From: Ruminiclostridium cellobioparum subsp. termitidis CT1112
GTDB lineage: Bacteria > Bacillota > Clostridia > Acetivibrionales > DSM-1351
Assembly: GCF_000350485.1 (NCBI RefSeq)
Contig: NZ_AORV01000021.1
Coordinates: forward strand, 186,001-250,000
Length of the DNA: 64,000 nt
Direction: 5' to 3'
Shown: positions 50,893 through 60,096 of the stretch, piece by piece
Layout of the letters: each line of letters opens with the position of its first letter
How positions within the stretch are numbered: the first letter of the stretch is position 1
Position numbers and translations under genes: made by a program
Notes under the pieces: model-generated
Seen by the model: the letters and a program-made list of their open reading frames with translations, nothing else
What the model was told of the DNA's origin: nothing
The model's database searches: none

Positions 50893-51972
50893 TTATTTAG
50901 CAAGATCGAATAATACTTTTTTCAGCAATCCGGTATCCTCTATGGTACACTGGAATACTTCCCCTATTTTCCTCGGAAGTATGAATTTCAGCTTGTTGTC
51001 CTTCACCTTTTTATCATAGAATATCTGATCAAAAACCCTGTCAACATCCATACCCGGAAGCGATACGGGAAGTTCCAGCTTCACAAGCATTGCCTTGACC
51101 TGATCTACAACCGACTCCGGCAGAATATCCATATACCTTGACAGTTTGAAAGCTCCCACCATACCTATGGCAACACATTCACCATGCAGAAGTTCGAAAT
51201 TCCGGGCAGTTTCAATAGCGTGACCTATTGTGTGGCCTAAATTCAAAACAGCTCTCAGGTCGTCCTCCTTCTCATCCTGTTCAACGACACTGCCTTTTAT
51301 TGACACGTTTCTTTTTGCCAGAAACTGAAGGACATTTTCGTCAAAAGCAAAGATTTTTTGAGCGTTATAGTTCAGATATTCGCAGAACTCTTCATCCATA
51401 ATAAAACCATGTTTGATTACCTCTGCCAGCCCTGCCGAAACTTCACGCTTCGGAAGTGTTTTTATGGTATTGACGTTCATATATACCAGCTTTGGCTGAT
51501 AGAAAGCTCCAACGGCATTTTTGTGTCCGTCGAAATCGACCCCGGTCTTGCCCCCGACACTGCTGTCGGCCTGTGACAGCAATGTCGTAGGAATCTGGAT
51601 GAAATTGATGCCCCTCATGTATGTAGCGGCGGCAAAGCCTGATATATCTCCGACCACGCCCCCTCCCAAAGCAACCAGTGAGCTGCTTCTATCCAGTTTG
51701 TATTCTATCAGCTTTTTATATATTCCGTAAACGGCGTCAATAGTCTTGTGCTCTTCGCCGGGAACAAGCACGTGCTTGTATACTTCAAACCCGCTTTCTT
51801 CAAGTCTGCTGATACATTCCTCCGAATGAAATCCGTCCACGTTTTCGTCGGTGACAATCATTACTTTTTTACCGGTTCTCAAGGATAAAACAGCTTTGCC
51901 CAATTCATCGAAATTTGTTGTTATACAAATCGGATAGCTTCTTTCCTTTAAGTTAATAGTATGTCTAATCAT
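50893..51972 (-). CDS. aroB: 3-dehydroquinate synthase
   Basis: A 359-residue enzyme that converts DAHP to 3-dehydroquinate in the shikimate pathway, the source of the chorismate used by the salicylate synthase in this window. It carries 'VALGGGVVGDISGFAAATYMRGINFIQIPTTLLSQADSSVGGKTGVD' near 100-146 (NAD and substrate site), 'EVIKHGF' near 190, and zinc ligands in 'LNLGHTIGHAIE' and 'LLHGECVAIGM'. ATG 51972 follows GGAGTGTAAA; the longer frame to 52032 only bridges the gap to ileS. It is downstream of ileS. Confidence 0.95.
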   Translation of the reverse strand: MIRHTINLKERSYPICITTNFDELGKAVLSLRTGKKVMIVTDENVDGFHSEECISRLEESGFEVYKHVLVPGEEHKTIDAVYGIYKKLIEYKLDRSSSLVALGGGVVGDISGFAAATYMRGINFIQIPTTLLSQADSSVGGKTGVDFDGHKNAVGAFYQPKLVYMNVNTIKTLPKREVSAGLAEVIKHGFIMDEEFCEYLNYNAQKIFAFDENVLQFLAKRNVSIKGSVVEQDEKEDDLRAVLNLGHTIGHAIETARNFELLHGECVAIGMVGAFKLSRYMDILPESVVDQVKAMLVKLELPVSLPGMDVDRVFDQIFYDKKVKDNKLKFILPRKIGEVFQCTIEDTGLLKKVLFDLAK

Positions 51973-52031
51973 TTTACACTCCATGTCCCATATGTACGGG
52001 GCCAGGTATACCCGGCCCTGTATCTGATGCA

Positions 52032-54821
52032 TTAATCAATTACTTCCGAACATCTCCTGCAAAGTGTGGGATGCTTTTCATCTTTGCCTACATATTCACT
52101 GTACATCCAGCATCTTTCACATTTTTCCCCGGTCGCCTGCTCTACAGCAATTTTTATGCCTGGCATTTCTTCACCGTTCTGAACCTCTGCAGGTGCTTCC
52201 TGGAGCTTTTTGAGCTCGACATCGGAAATTATGAATATTGTTACCAGGTCGGCTTCGATGCTCTTTATGAAATCGTAATCGGCTCCATCGGCAAATATTG
52301 TCACTTTGGCATTCAGGGAGTGCCCGATTATCTTGTTGGCCCTTGAGACTTCAAGCGCCTTTGAAACATCCGAACGAAGGGCAAGTATCCTATCCCACTT
52401 TTCAGCCAAAGCAGTATCTATATATTTTTCATTGACTTCAGGCCAGCTGTTGAACTGAATGCTTTCAATATCATCACCTGCTCTGTGCGGCATAAACTGC
52501 CATATTTCCTCTGTTGTGAATGCCAATACGGGAGTGAGCATCCTTACCAGAGCCTGGAGTATTTCGTACATTACTGTCTGCGCAGCTCTTCTTTCCTTTG
52601 AATCCGCCTTTGATGTGTAAAGTCTGTCCTTTATTATATCCAGATAGAAATTACTCATGTCAACAACACAGAAATTGTGTATTGCATGGAACATCATATG
52701 GAATTCATATGAGCTGTAGGCATCGTTAACCTTTCTGATCAGGTTTGACATCTTGTACAGCGCCCACCTGTCAAGCTCGTTCATCTCGCTGTAGTCAACT
52801 CTGTCGGTGTCCGGGTTGAAGCCGTTAATATTACCCAGGATGTATCTTGCAGTATTCCTGATTTTCCTGTAAACTTCCGAGAGCTGCTTCAACAAGTCCT
52901 TTGATATCTTTATATCAGTGGTGTAATCGGAGGAAGCAACCCAAAGCCTTAATATGTCGGCACCGTATTCCTTTATTACATCAGCCGGGTCGATACCGTT
53001 ACCCAGTGATTTTGACATCTTTCTCTTTTCTTCATCTATAACATAGCCGTGAGTCAGAACCTTCCTGTAAGGTGCGCCTCCTCTTGTAGCCACAGATGTC
53101 AGCAATGATGACTGGAACCAGCCGCGGTGCTGATCACTGCCTTCCAGGTACAAGTCTGCAGGCCATGCCAATTCATCTCTTTCCTCCAATACTGCCGCGT
53201 GGCTGGAGCCGCTGTCGAACCAAACATCCATGATATCGGTCTCTTTTGTAAACTCCCCATGTCCGCAGGAGCATTTGGTATCCTTCGGCAAAATTTCAGA
53301 TGCCTCAAGTGCATACCATGCATTTGACCCCTTTTCTCTGAAGAGATCAGCAACAGCTTTGATACTTTCGTCGGTTATCAATTCCTTGCCGCAGTCTTTA
53401 CAGTAGAATATGGGAATAGGTACTCCCCAGATTCTCTGTCTTGAAATACACCAGTCTCCTCTGTCCTTAACCATATTGGTTATTCTTTCCTGTCCCCATT
53501 CAGGAACCCATTTGACAGTCTTTATGGCCTCAAGAGCATCGTCCCTGAAGCTGTCTATTGATGCAAACCACTGTTCGGTTGCACGGAAGATGATGGGCTC
53601 TTTACATCTCCAGCAGTGTGGGTACTGGTGGGATATTTTTTCAGAGGCCAGAAGCCTTCCGTCCTGTGTCAGTCTCTCTATGATGGCGGAATTTGACTTT
53701 TCATAATACAAGCCTGCAAACGGTCCCGCTTCCTTTGTCAGGTAACCTTTGCTGTCAACAGGCACCACTGTGGGTATCTTGTATTTCTGACAGACGATAA
53801 AGTCCTCGGCACCGTGTCCCGGAGCTGTGTGAACGCAGCCTGTACCGGCTTCAAGAGTTACGTGGTCACCTAATATGACCAGTGAATCCCTGTCCAGGAA
53901 AGGATGCTTGCACACTATTCCTTCGAGGTCCTTACCCCGGTATTTGGCCACAGTCTCATATTCAGCTATGCCGGCCGCTTTCATGGTATTTTCAACCAGT
54001 TCGGTTGCAAAAACGTAATATTCGCCGTTTGCTTTAACTATGGAATACTCAAAATTTTCATTCAGACATATTGCAAGGTTTGCAGGCAGTGTCCATGTGG
54101 TAGTGGTCCATATTACAAAGTTGATCTTGTCCTTATCGGCCACTCCGCCAAACAGTCCCTTATCATCCTTGACCTGAAATTTAACGTATATTGACAGGGT
54201 CGTGTCGTCGGCATATTCGATTTCGGCTTCTGCCAGGGCGGTTTCGCAGTCAGGGCACCAGTAAACAGGCTTCAGCCCCTTGTATATATGCCCTTTTTTG
54301 CACATTTCTCCGAAAACCTCTATCTGTCTGGCTTCGAATTCAGGCTTTAAGGTGATATATGGATTTTCCCAGTCAGCTCTCACTCCGAGGCGTTTGAAGG
54401 CATTCCTCTGGATGTCCAGGTATTTCATTGCAAACCCTTCGCAGGCTTCTCTGAACACCACAGGGCCCACCTCATGCCTCTTGAGACCCAATTCCTTTAT
54501 TGCTCTCTGCTCTATGGGAAGTCCGTGTGTATCCCAGCCCGGCACATACGGAGTATAGTAGCCTGCCATGCTGTGGTATTTAACAACAATATCCTTTAAT
54601 ATTTTATTTAAAGAAGTACCCAGATGGATTCCGCCGTTTGCATAAGGCGGCCCGTCATGCAATATAAAAGCAGGTCTTCCCTTAGCCTTTTCAAGCTGTT
54701 TATGATAAATATCCATCTCTTCCCATTTATTCAGGAATTCAGGTTCTCTCTGCGGCAGATTTGCTCTCATTGGAAAGTCTGTCTGCGGCAAATTCAAGGT
54801 CTTTCCGTAATCTTCTGACAT
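52032..54821 (-). CDS. ileS: Isoleucyl-tRNA synthetase
   Basis: A 929-residue class I synthetase of the normal bacterial length. 'GPPYANGGIHLGTSLNKIL' near 56-74 is the HIGH-type motif, 'IWTTTTWTLPANLAI' the editing-domain entry and 'KRKMSKSLGNG' near 596-606 the KMSKS loop. The C-terminal zinc finger is 'CERCWMYSEYVGKDEKHPTLCRRC'. GGAGGTATTGTAA lies upstream of the ATG. Expression is probably set by the T-box in its leader. Confidence 0.97.
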   Translation of the reverse strand: MSEDYGKTLNLPQTDFPMRANLPQREPEFLNKWEEMDIYHKQLEKAKGRPAFILHDGPPYANGGIHLGTSLNKILKDIVVKYHSMAGYYTPYVPGWDTHGLPIEQRAIKELGLKRHEVGPVVFREACEGFAMKYLDIQRNAFKRLGVRADWENPYITLKPEFEARQIEVFGEMCKKGHIYKGLKPVYWCPDCETALAEAEIEYADDTTLSIYVKFQVKDDKGLFGGVADKDKINFVIWTTTTWTLPANLAICLNENFEYSIVKANGEYYVFATELVENTMKAAGIAEYETVAKYRGKDLEGIVCKHPFLDRDSLVILGDHVTLEAGTGCVHTAPGHGAEDFIVCQKYKIPTVVPVDSKGYLTKEAGPFAGLYYEKSNSAIIERLTQDGRLLASEKISHQYPHCWRCKEPIIFRATEQWFASIDSFRDDALEAIKTVKWVPEWGQERITNMVKDRGDWCISRQRIWGVPIPIFYCKDCGKELITDESIKAVADLFREKGSNAWYALEASEILPKDTKCSCGHGEFTKETDIMDVWFDSGSSHAAVLEERDELAWPADLYLEGSDQHRGWFQSSLLTSVATRGGAPYRKVLTHGYVIDEEKRKMSKSLGNGIDPADVIKEYGADILRLWVASSDYTTDIKISKDLLKQLSEVYRKIRNTARYILGNINGFNPDTDRVDYSEMNELDRWALYKMSNLIRKVNDAYSSYEFHMMFHAIHNFCVVDMSNFYLDIIKDRLYTSKADSKERRAAQTVMYEILQALVRMLTPVLAFTTEEIWQFMPHRAGDDIESIQFNSWPEVNEKYIDTALAEKWDRILALRSDVSKALEVSRANKIIGHSLNAKVTIFADGADYDFIKSIEADLVTIFIISDVELKKLQEAPAEVQNGEEMPGIKIAVEQATGEKCERCWMYSEYVGKDEKHPTLCRRCSEVID

Positions 54822-54920
54822 TTACAATACCTCCAAATTTAATTATTGATTTCATAGTTTATTTAACCGTGCTGATGCTTCGGTGTTCAAACAGAAGCAA
54901 ATTGGTTTCCTGACAATAAT

Positions 54921-55200
54921 AAAGCCCCGTTCCCAAAGCCAATAAAGTTGGCTCTTAAGGGACGAGGCTGTTTTCGCGGTACCACCCAATTTATTTTGTC
55001 ACATACTAATAATCCTGACATAAAAATTAAAACGTGACAATAATCACTTCATTCTATAACGGCTCGTCACCGGCACACCTTACCTACGTTTCATTCAGGC
55101 TGCAACTCATGGATGATTTTCAAAAGCTTGAACCTGTGAACTCCCACCAAATGTTCACTCTCTTTGAAGCCAATTGCCTTCTACTCTTTCCAGTCATCAT
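54921..55200 (-). promoter_or_regulatory. T-box riboswitch of ileS
   Basis: The minus strand has the T-box core GGGTGGTACCGCG (54975-54987) and a terminator stem made of GAGCCAAC-TTTATT-GGCT with flanking GTCCC/GGGAAC (54925-54967) before a T-run. It also has a long stem I region near 55060-55195, with an AUC triplet ('AAAATCATCCATGAG') as a likely isoleucine specifier. Uncharged tRNA-Ile would favour the antiterminator. The stretch 55201-55412 shows only A/T-rich sequence with no clear feature. Confidence 0.9.
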
Positions 55201-55412
55201 ATTTATAATATTATTTTATTTACCCGCCGATTTATTGTCCATAGTCAATAAAACCGACTTTGTAGTTTATAAATTATCATACATCAACAGAAAATATTCG
55301 TCAAGGCCAAAGCTATGCTTTTTATGTGCTTTTTTATATGTTTTTATTTATTGTAACACACCCGACATTCGGCTAATATCCTGTAGTATGATTAAAATGT
55401 GTTGTGTGATAT

Positions 55413-55919
55413 ATGGATTATAATTATCAGGATATTCTAAACAAAATTAAAAACGGTGAATACAGACTTATTGGTTTGGGCTCCTGCAGGCGAGTGTTCA
55501 ACATGAATAACGGGTATGTCGTAAAAATGGCCAAAGATATCCGTGGTATAGAGCAAAACAAAACCGAATACGATATTTATAGCAGCAGTAACTCCCGGCT
55601 TTTTGCCGAAATACCCTATATTTCTGAGGACAACAGGCTTCTGGTCATGGCCCGTGCAAAAAGGATCAGGAAAATGAGAACAGTTTATTCCTACTATAAA
55701 GTTAATAATATTAATTCATTGTTAAAAGTAAATAACCTCCATGCAGATTTAAAAAATAATGATCTGGGTACTGGAGATTTGCGGCGTGCATCCAGTTGGG
55801 GCTTTATTAACGGAACCCCAGTTATAATTGATTATGGCCTTACACATAACCTGTTCAGAAAATATTATAAGGGGAACCTGATTCTAAAGAAGAAATTCCC
55901 CCCATTACTCTACACGTAA
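55413..55919 (+). CDS. Minimal protein-kinase-like protein
   Basis: A 168-residue protein with the outline of a very short kinase fold: glycine loop 'IGLGSCRRVFNMNNGYVVKMA' near 20-40 (Lys 38 as the ATP-binding lysine), Glu 52 in the next helix, hinge 'LVMARAKR' near 77-84, then 'NLHADLKNNDLGTGDLRRASSWGF' near 108-131 and 'IIDYGLT' near 138-144 in place of DFG. The standard HRD reads LHAD. The role is unknown; some phage and clostridial proteins share this pattern. The start has no strong ribosome binding site. It ends one base before the pdxR stop (convergent). Confidence 0.65.
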   Translation: MDYNYQDILNKIKNGEYRLIGLGSCRRVFNMNNGYVVKMAKDIRGIEQNKTEYDIYSSSNSRLFAEIPYISEDNRLLVMARAKRIRKMRTVYSYYKVNNINSLLKVNNLHADLKNNDLGTGDLRRASSWGFINGTPVIIDYGLTHNLFRKYYKGNLILKKKFPPLLYT

Positions 55920-57350
55920 TTACATAATGTCAACAGCAGGTATTGTATCATCCAGACACTTTTCCAAAATTGCCATACCGCACCTTATTTCTTCAATGTT
56001 TGAGGATGCAAAGCTCAATCTGAGGCTTCTGTCCTTACTTTTATTATCCAGTTCGTAAAAAACTCCCGAGGGTATCAGCACCAATCCGTTTGCCCTGCAT
56101 TCATTATAAATGTCCTGTGCTGAAAGCTTCTTTGGCAGGCTGATCCAGAAATACAACCCTCCGTTAGGCCTGTGATATTTAACTCCCAGCTTCTCCAATC
56201 TCTCAAGCTGGGCCAGCATGAATTCATATTTTCCCCTGTATATTTCTTTCATGTACTGGAGGTGCTCCTCCCATTTTCCTGTTCTGAAATACAGATCCAA
56301 AGCCCTCTGTATAAGACCGGATGACGATAGGTCAGTGTTATGCTTGATTTTGGTAAAATCCTTCACCAAAACATCGGGAATTATCATACACCCCGCTCTC
56401 AATCCCGGCATAAGTATTTTGGAAAAGCTCTTCAAATAAATTACGCAGGTATTCTCTTTATCCAGGCACTTTAATGTCGTCAACTCCCCATTGTCAAAAT
56501 TAAGTTCTGACATGGAATCGTCTTCAACCGCATAAATATTATACTTCCTGATCAACTGTAGGACCTGGTTCAATTTCTGGCGGCTGTAGCTTACTGTTGT
56601 GGGATTTTGGTAACAGGTCATGAGGTATATGAGCCTGGGCTTGCATATTCTGATCTTTTTCTCAAGATCAATCAAATCAATGCCATCCTCCTCCATGTTG
56701 ACCCCCACCACACGGGCGCCCCTTGATTTGAATACGGCAACGGCACCGTCGTAAGTGGGATTCTCAGTAACGACATAATCTCCAGGATTTAACAATGCCT
56801 TTCCCACAAGGTCAATTCCCTGCTGTGCCCCCGAGACTATCAGCACATTTTCCTCATTTGCCGCTCTGATATTATACTTCCTTGCGAGATACTCAAGAAT
56901 GGAGTTTCTCAAAGGAATAAACCCATTGCTCTCCTGATATCCGAAGGCAAAACCCCTGTCTCTTTCAAGAACTTCGATTATGCATTCCTTGAAGGATTCT
57001 GCCGGAAAAATGGATGGATGCGGCGTAGCACTGGCAAAATTTATTGTATCTGGTGCAATTGACATTCCAAGATCGCCGGAGGAAAGGGTATCTTCCTTCT
57101 GCATTTTTATGTTTGATACAAAATAACCGCTTCCCTTTTTGGCAGTGACGTATTTATGGATTTCCAGCTGCTTGTATGCATTTACAACTGTAATATTGTT
57201 TACATTCAGGCTCCGGGACAGATTCCGGACGGTTGGAAGCCTCTCTCCGGGGTTCAATTGGCCTCCGCTTATCAATTTTTTTATATGTTCGAATAGCTGT
57301 AAATACTTTGGTTGTTTATCATTATTAAATTGTATCGTTACAATACTCAT
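55920..57350 (-). CDS. pdxR: PdxR-like MocR regulator of PLP synthesis
   Basis: A 476-residue MocR-type protein. Residues 1-75 are a GntR winged helix ('ISGGQLNPGERLPTVRNLSRSLNVNNITVVNAYKQLE'). Residues 110-470 are an aminotransferase fold I domain with 'VSGAQQGIDLVGKALLNPGD', 'YQNPTTVSYS' and the PLP-lysine block 'VIYLKSFSKILMPGLRAG'. PdxR binds PLP and activates pdxST. It is divergent from pdxST, with two matching operator sequences between and within the genes. Chosen start is ATG 57350. Confidence 0.88.
   Translation of the reverse strand: MSIVTIQFNNDKQPKYLQLFEHIKKLISGGQLNPGERLPTVRNLSRSLNVNNITVVNAYKQLEIHKYVTAKKGSGYFVSNIKMQKEDTLSSGDLGMSIAPDTINFASATPHPSIFPAESFKECIIEVLERDRGFAFGYQESNGFIPLRNSILEYLARKYNIRAANEENVLIVSGAQQGIDLVGKALLNPGDYVVTENPTYDGAVAVFKSRGARVVGVNMEEDGIDLIDLEKKIRICKPRLIYLMTCYQNPTTVSYSRQKLNQVLQLIRKYNIYAVEDDSMSELNFDNGELTTLKCLDKENTCVIYLKSFSKILMPGLRAGCMIIPDVLVKDFTKIKHNTDLSSSGLIQRALDLYFRTGKWEEHLQYMKEIYRGKYEFMLAQLERLEKLGVKYHRPNGGLYFWISLPKKLSAQDIYNECRANGLVLIPSGVFYELDNKSKDRSLRLSFASSNIEEIRCGMAILEKCLDDTIPAVDIM
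57327..57344. promoter_or_regulatory. PdxR operator, copy 1 (inside pdxR codons 3-9)
   Basis: AAATTGT-ATCGT-TACAAT. The same pattern occurs 105 bp away at 57432-57449 (AAATTGT-TTCGA-TACAAT). The two copies differ at only two W positions, and 105 bp is ten helical turns. Confidence 0.6.
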
Positions 57351-57430
57351 TTTGCCTCCGCCATTTGATTAAATATATTGACTTATCAGTTCCATTATGT
57401 AAGAATATACAAAATTTAAATAGAATTTAC

Positions 57431-57454
57431 CTAAATTGTTTCGATACAATTTAG
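57431..57454. promoter_or_regulatory. PdxR operator, copy 2, overlapping the pdxS promoter
   Basis: CTAAATTGT-TTCGAT-ACAATTTAG is a perfect 9-bp inverted repeat. A TATAAT follows at 57455-57460, so the palindrome fills the -35 to -10 region of pdxS and no good -35 hexamer is present. That suits control by an activator. Confidence 0.7.
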
Positions 57455-57494
57455 TATAATAAAAATTCTTTAATAAGTAAAGGAGAATGTTGCA

Positions 57495-58373
57495 ATGACT
57501 GAAAGATATGAATTAAACAAAAACCTGGCACAAATGCTTAAAGGCGGAGTAATAATGGACGTTGTAAACGCAAAAGAAGCCGAGATAGCCCAAAAAGCAG
57601 GCGCGGTTGCTGTTATGGCCCTTGAAAGGGTTCCCTCCGACATCAGGAAAATGGGCGGAGTTGCCAGAATGTCCGATCCAAAAATGATCAGGGAAATACA
57701 GAGTGCGGTGTCCATCCCTGTCATGGCCAAAGTGCGCATAGGTCATTTTGTTGAGGCTCAGATACTTGAATCCCTGTCAATTGACTATATAGATGAAAGT
57801 GAAGTTCTCACTCCTGCCGATGAAGATTTCCATATAGATAAGCATGCCTTCAAAGTCCCCTTTGTCTGCGGCGCCAAAAATCTTGGCGAAGCCTTGAGAA
57901 GAATCGGTGAAGGCGCCTCTATGATAAGAACAAAAGGTGAAGCCGGCACAGGCAATGTGGTGGAAGCCGTAAGACACATGCGGACCGTCACTTCCGAAAT
58001 GCGCAAGGTGCAAAGCGCCTCAAAGCAGGAACTTATGACTATTGCAAAAGAATTGGGCGCACCCTACGATCTGGTGATCTATGTCCATGAGCACGGCAAG
58101 CTTCCTGTCATCAATTTTGCTGCCGGCGGTATAGCTACACCTGCCGACGCGGCTCTCATGATGCAGCTGGGCTGTGACGGCGTTTTTGTGGGGTCGGGCA
58201 TTTTTAAATCCTCCGACCCGGAGAAGAGAGCCCGCGCCATAGTTAAGGCTACAACCTATTTCAACGATCCGGCCGTTATTGCAGAAGTATCTGAAGAGCT
58301 GGGTACTGCCATGGATTCCATAGATGTGAGAGAGTTGTCGGGAAACAGCCTCCTTGCCTCCAGAGGCTGGTAA
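57495..58373 (+). CDS. pdxS: PLP synthase lyase subunit PdxS
   Basis: A 292-residue (beta/alpha)8 enzyme that makes pyridoxal 5'-phosphate from ribose 5-phosphate, glyceraldehyde 3-phosphate and ammonia. '[24 protein letters not shown]' near 14-37, '[17 protein letters not shown]' near 75-91 (catalytic Lys), '[12 protein letters not shown]' and '[18 protein letters not shown]' near 147-164 (second Lys) are all present. AAAGGAG precedes the start. It is followed by pdxT after 69 bp. Confidence 0.97.
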   Translation: MTERYELNKNLAQMLKGGVIMDVVNAKEAEIAQKAGAVAVMALERVPSDIRKMGGVARMSDPKMIREIQSAVSIPVMAKVRIGHFVEAQILESLSIDYIDESEVLTPADEDFHIDKHAFKVPFVCGAKNLGEALRRIGEGASMIRTKGEAGTGNVVEAVRHMRTVTSEMRKVQSASKQELMTIAKELGAPYDLVIYVHEHGKLPVINFAAGGIATPADAALMMQLGCDGVFVGSGIFKSSDPEKRARAIVKATTYFNDPAVIAEVSEELGTAMDSIDVRELSGNSLLASRGW

Positions 58374-58442
58374 AAAGGAAGATTGTAAAATGAATTTTTC
58401 TTTAAAACATATAATCAATGTTGCCCACGAAAGGAAATTTTT

Positions 58443-59015
58443 ATGAAAAAAATAGGAGTACTAGGCCTGCAGGGGGCGGTTCAGGAACATCTTGACATGC
58501 TGGGCCGGGTAGAGAATGTAGAACCTGTCCTTGTAAAATATAAAAGTGACATTGAATACATAGACGGACTTATTATCCCAGGAGGCGAAAGCACGGCCAT
58601 CGGCAGGCTGCTGGCCGACTTTGAGCTTACCGGCCCGCTTAAAGTCCGCATAGAAAGCAGAATGCCGGTATGGGGTACCTGTGCAGGCATGATAATTCTG
58701 GCCAAAAACATTGCCAATGATGAGAGAAGATATCTTGAAGCAATGGATATAGAAGTTATGAGAAACGCCTACGGAAGGCAGCTGGACAGCTTCACCACCA
58801 GTGTGGATCTGCCCGGACTGTCTGCCGGCAAAATACCTTTGGTTTTCATCAGGGCACCCTATGTGGTGAGCGTTGCCCCCCAGGTTGAAATATTATTAAA
58901 GCTGGATGAACACATTGTAGCCTGCCGCCAGGGACATATGCTGGCAACGTCCTTCCATCCCGAACTGACGGCCGACCTGAGCTTTCACAGATACTTTGCA
59001 GGCATGATAAAGTAA
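58443..59015 (+). CDS. pdxT: PLP synthase glutaminase subunit PdxT
   Basis: A 190-residue class I glutaminase that feeds ammonia to PdxS. 'IPGGESTAIGRLL' near 46-58, 'PVWGTCAGMIILA' near 75-87 with the nucleophile Cys, and 'ATSFHPELT' near 168-176 with the His-Glu pair make a complete triad. GAAAGGAAATTTTT precedes the ATG. Second gene of the pdxST operon. Confidence 0.97.
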   Translation: MKKIGVLGLQGAVQEHLDMLGRVENVEPVLVKYKSDIEYIDGLIIPGGESTAIGRLLADFELTGPLKVRIESRMPVWGTCAGMIILAKNIANDERRYLEAMDIEVMRNAYGRQLDSFTTSVDLPGLSAGKIPLVFIRAPYVVSVAPQVEILLKLDEHIVACRQGHMLATSFHPELTADLSFHRYFAGMIK

Positions 59016-59031
59016 TAGCTGTATAGTTAAA

Positions 59032-59069
59032 TAAAAAAACTGCTTCTGTTTACCAAAAGCAGTTTTTTA
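59032..59069 (+). terminator. Terminator of pdxST
   Basis: AAAAAACTGCTT and AAGCAGTTTTTT pair around a short loop and end in a T-run, 17 bases after the pdxT stop. The arms also read as a terminator on the other strand. Confidence 0.9.
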
Positions 59070-59206
59070 TTTAATATATGTTACGAATGTTTTATTAAAG
59101 AATACATGAGAAGTTCAGTGATCAGCAGTTTACATCCATTTGCGGCAGGAAGCCCTAACTAATTAAGCTTTTCAGGTTTATTCACGACAATTGAGCCTAT
59201 CAATTG

Positions 59207-59923
59207 CTATTTAAGCGACGCTGATGCTGAAAAACTGCCTTCAGCCTTCCAATCATCCTTGAATATTCCTTCCTTGCTTATATTGACCAGATTGTTAGGA
59301 TTGCCGTTACTTGTGGCCGAGCGGACATTTGTAAATGTAAATGCCAGGTCCCTGGAATTGGCCAGATACTCCTGGGGAACTCCGATACCCTTAAGCAGAG
59401 GAAGTGAATTCATATATATGCTTTGATCTGCACTCTGAGAATCCTGCAGGGTCATGGTCTCACCCAGTGTGTATGGGTTTGGAGACCAGCTGGTCAATAC
59501 TCCCTCTTTGAAACCGATACCCAGGATATCTGCATTTATTACACCGGGGTTGACATGTGTAAATGTCATTTCGGCATAAACCTTCCATACATGCAGGTAT
59601 TGGGAACCGATATAGTATACTTGATAATCATATGCTTCGGCTTTCAAGTTAAGATTAGATAAGAATGTCACCGTACCTCCATAATTATCATCATTCAAGT
59701 CAACCATCAGGTCTACTTCAGCTTTGCTGCTGAAAGTGCCGGTACCGCCGAAGCCGGTGAAAGTAGGCCCGCTGTGAAAGGTATCCGAGGCAAAACTGAA
59801 GAATGTGGTGGGTGGTACCAACGGTATCAGCTGAACATTTGTTGAGTCAACTTCTTGCGCAAAACACGGGATTGCAGAGGCCAGTAGAAACAGAATCAAT
59901 ACTAAGCTAACAAATTTCTTCAT
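59207..59923 (-). CDS. Secreted beta-rich protein, unknown
   Basis: A 238-residue exported protein. The signal peptide 'MKKFVSLVLILFLLASAIPCFAQ' ends in a typical AxA-like site (CFA-Q), so it is not a lipoprotein. The mature chain is rich in Ser, Thr, Gly and alternating hydrophobic residues ('FTGFGGTGTFSSKAEVDLMVDL', 'NYGGTVTFLSNLNLKAEAYDYQVYYIG') and looks all-beta. It has no cysteine after the signal peptide and no catalytic motif. ATG 59923 follows GGAGGTTTGTT. No neighbour explains it. I do not recognise the family. Confidence 0.75.
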   Translation of the reverse strand: MKKFVSLVLILFLLASAIPCFAQEVDSTNVQLIPLVPPTTFFSFASDTFHSGPTFTGFGGTGTFSSKAEVDLMVDLNDDNYGGTVTFLSNLNLKAEAYDYQVYYIGSQYLHVWKVYAEMTFTHVNPGVINADILGIGFKEGVLTSWSPNPYTLGETMTLQDSQSADQSIYMNSLPLLKGIGVPQEYLANSRDLAFTFTNVRSATSNGNPNNLVNISKEGIFKDDWKAEGSFSASASLK

Positions 59924-60096
59924 AACAAACCTCCTTATTAACTTTTGTGTTTTTACCCAAATGGATGTTTTAAAACCAGTCCAAGCTTCCACCTACATTG
60001 TATAATAAATATTACAGACAATATGTTTCGTGGAAATATTCCCCATATATTTTATTACATTAACTTGTTGTGCCAGTTTAAATTAATAATTATTAT

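Noticed and set aside
55034-55423. Plus-strand 129-codon frame upstream of the kinase-like gene
   Set aside because: It lies across the T-box stem I of ileS on the opposite strand, and has no plausible ribosome binding site or protein character.
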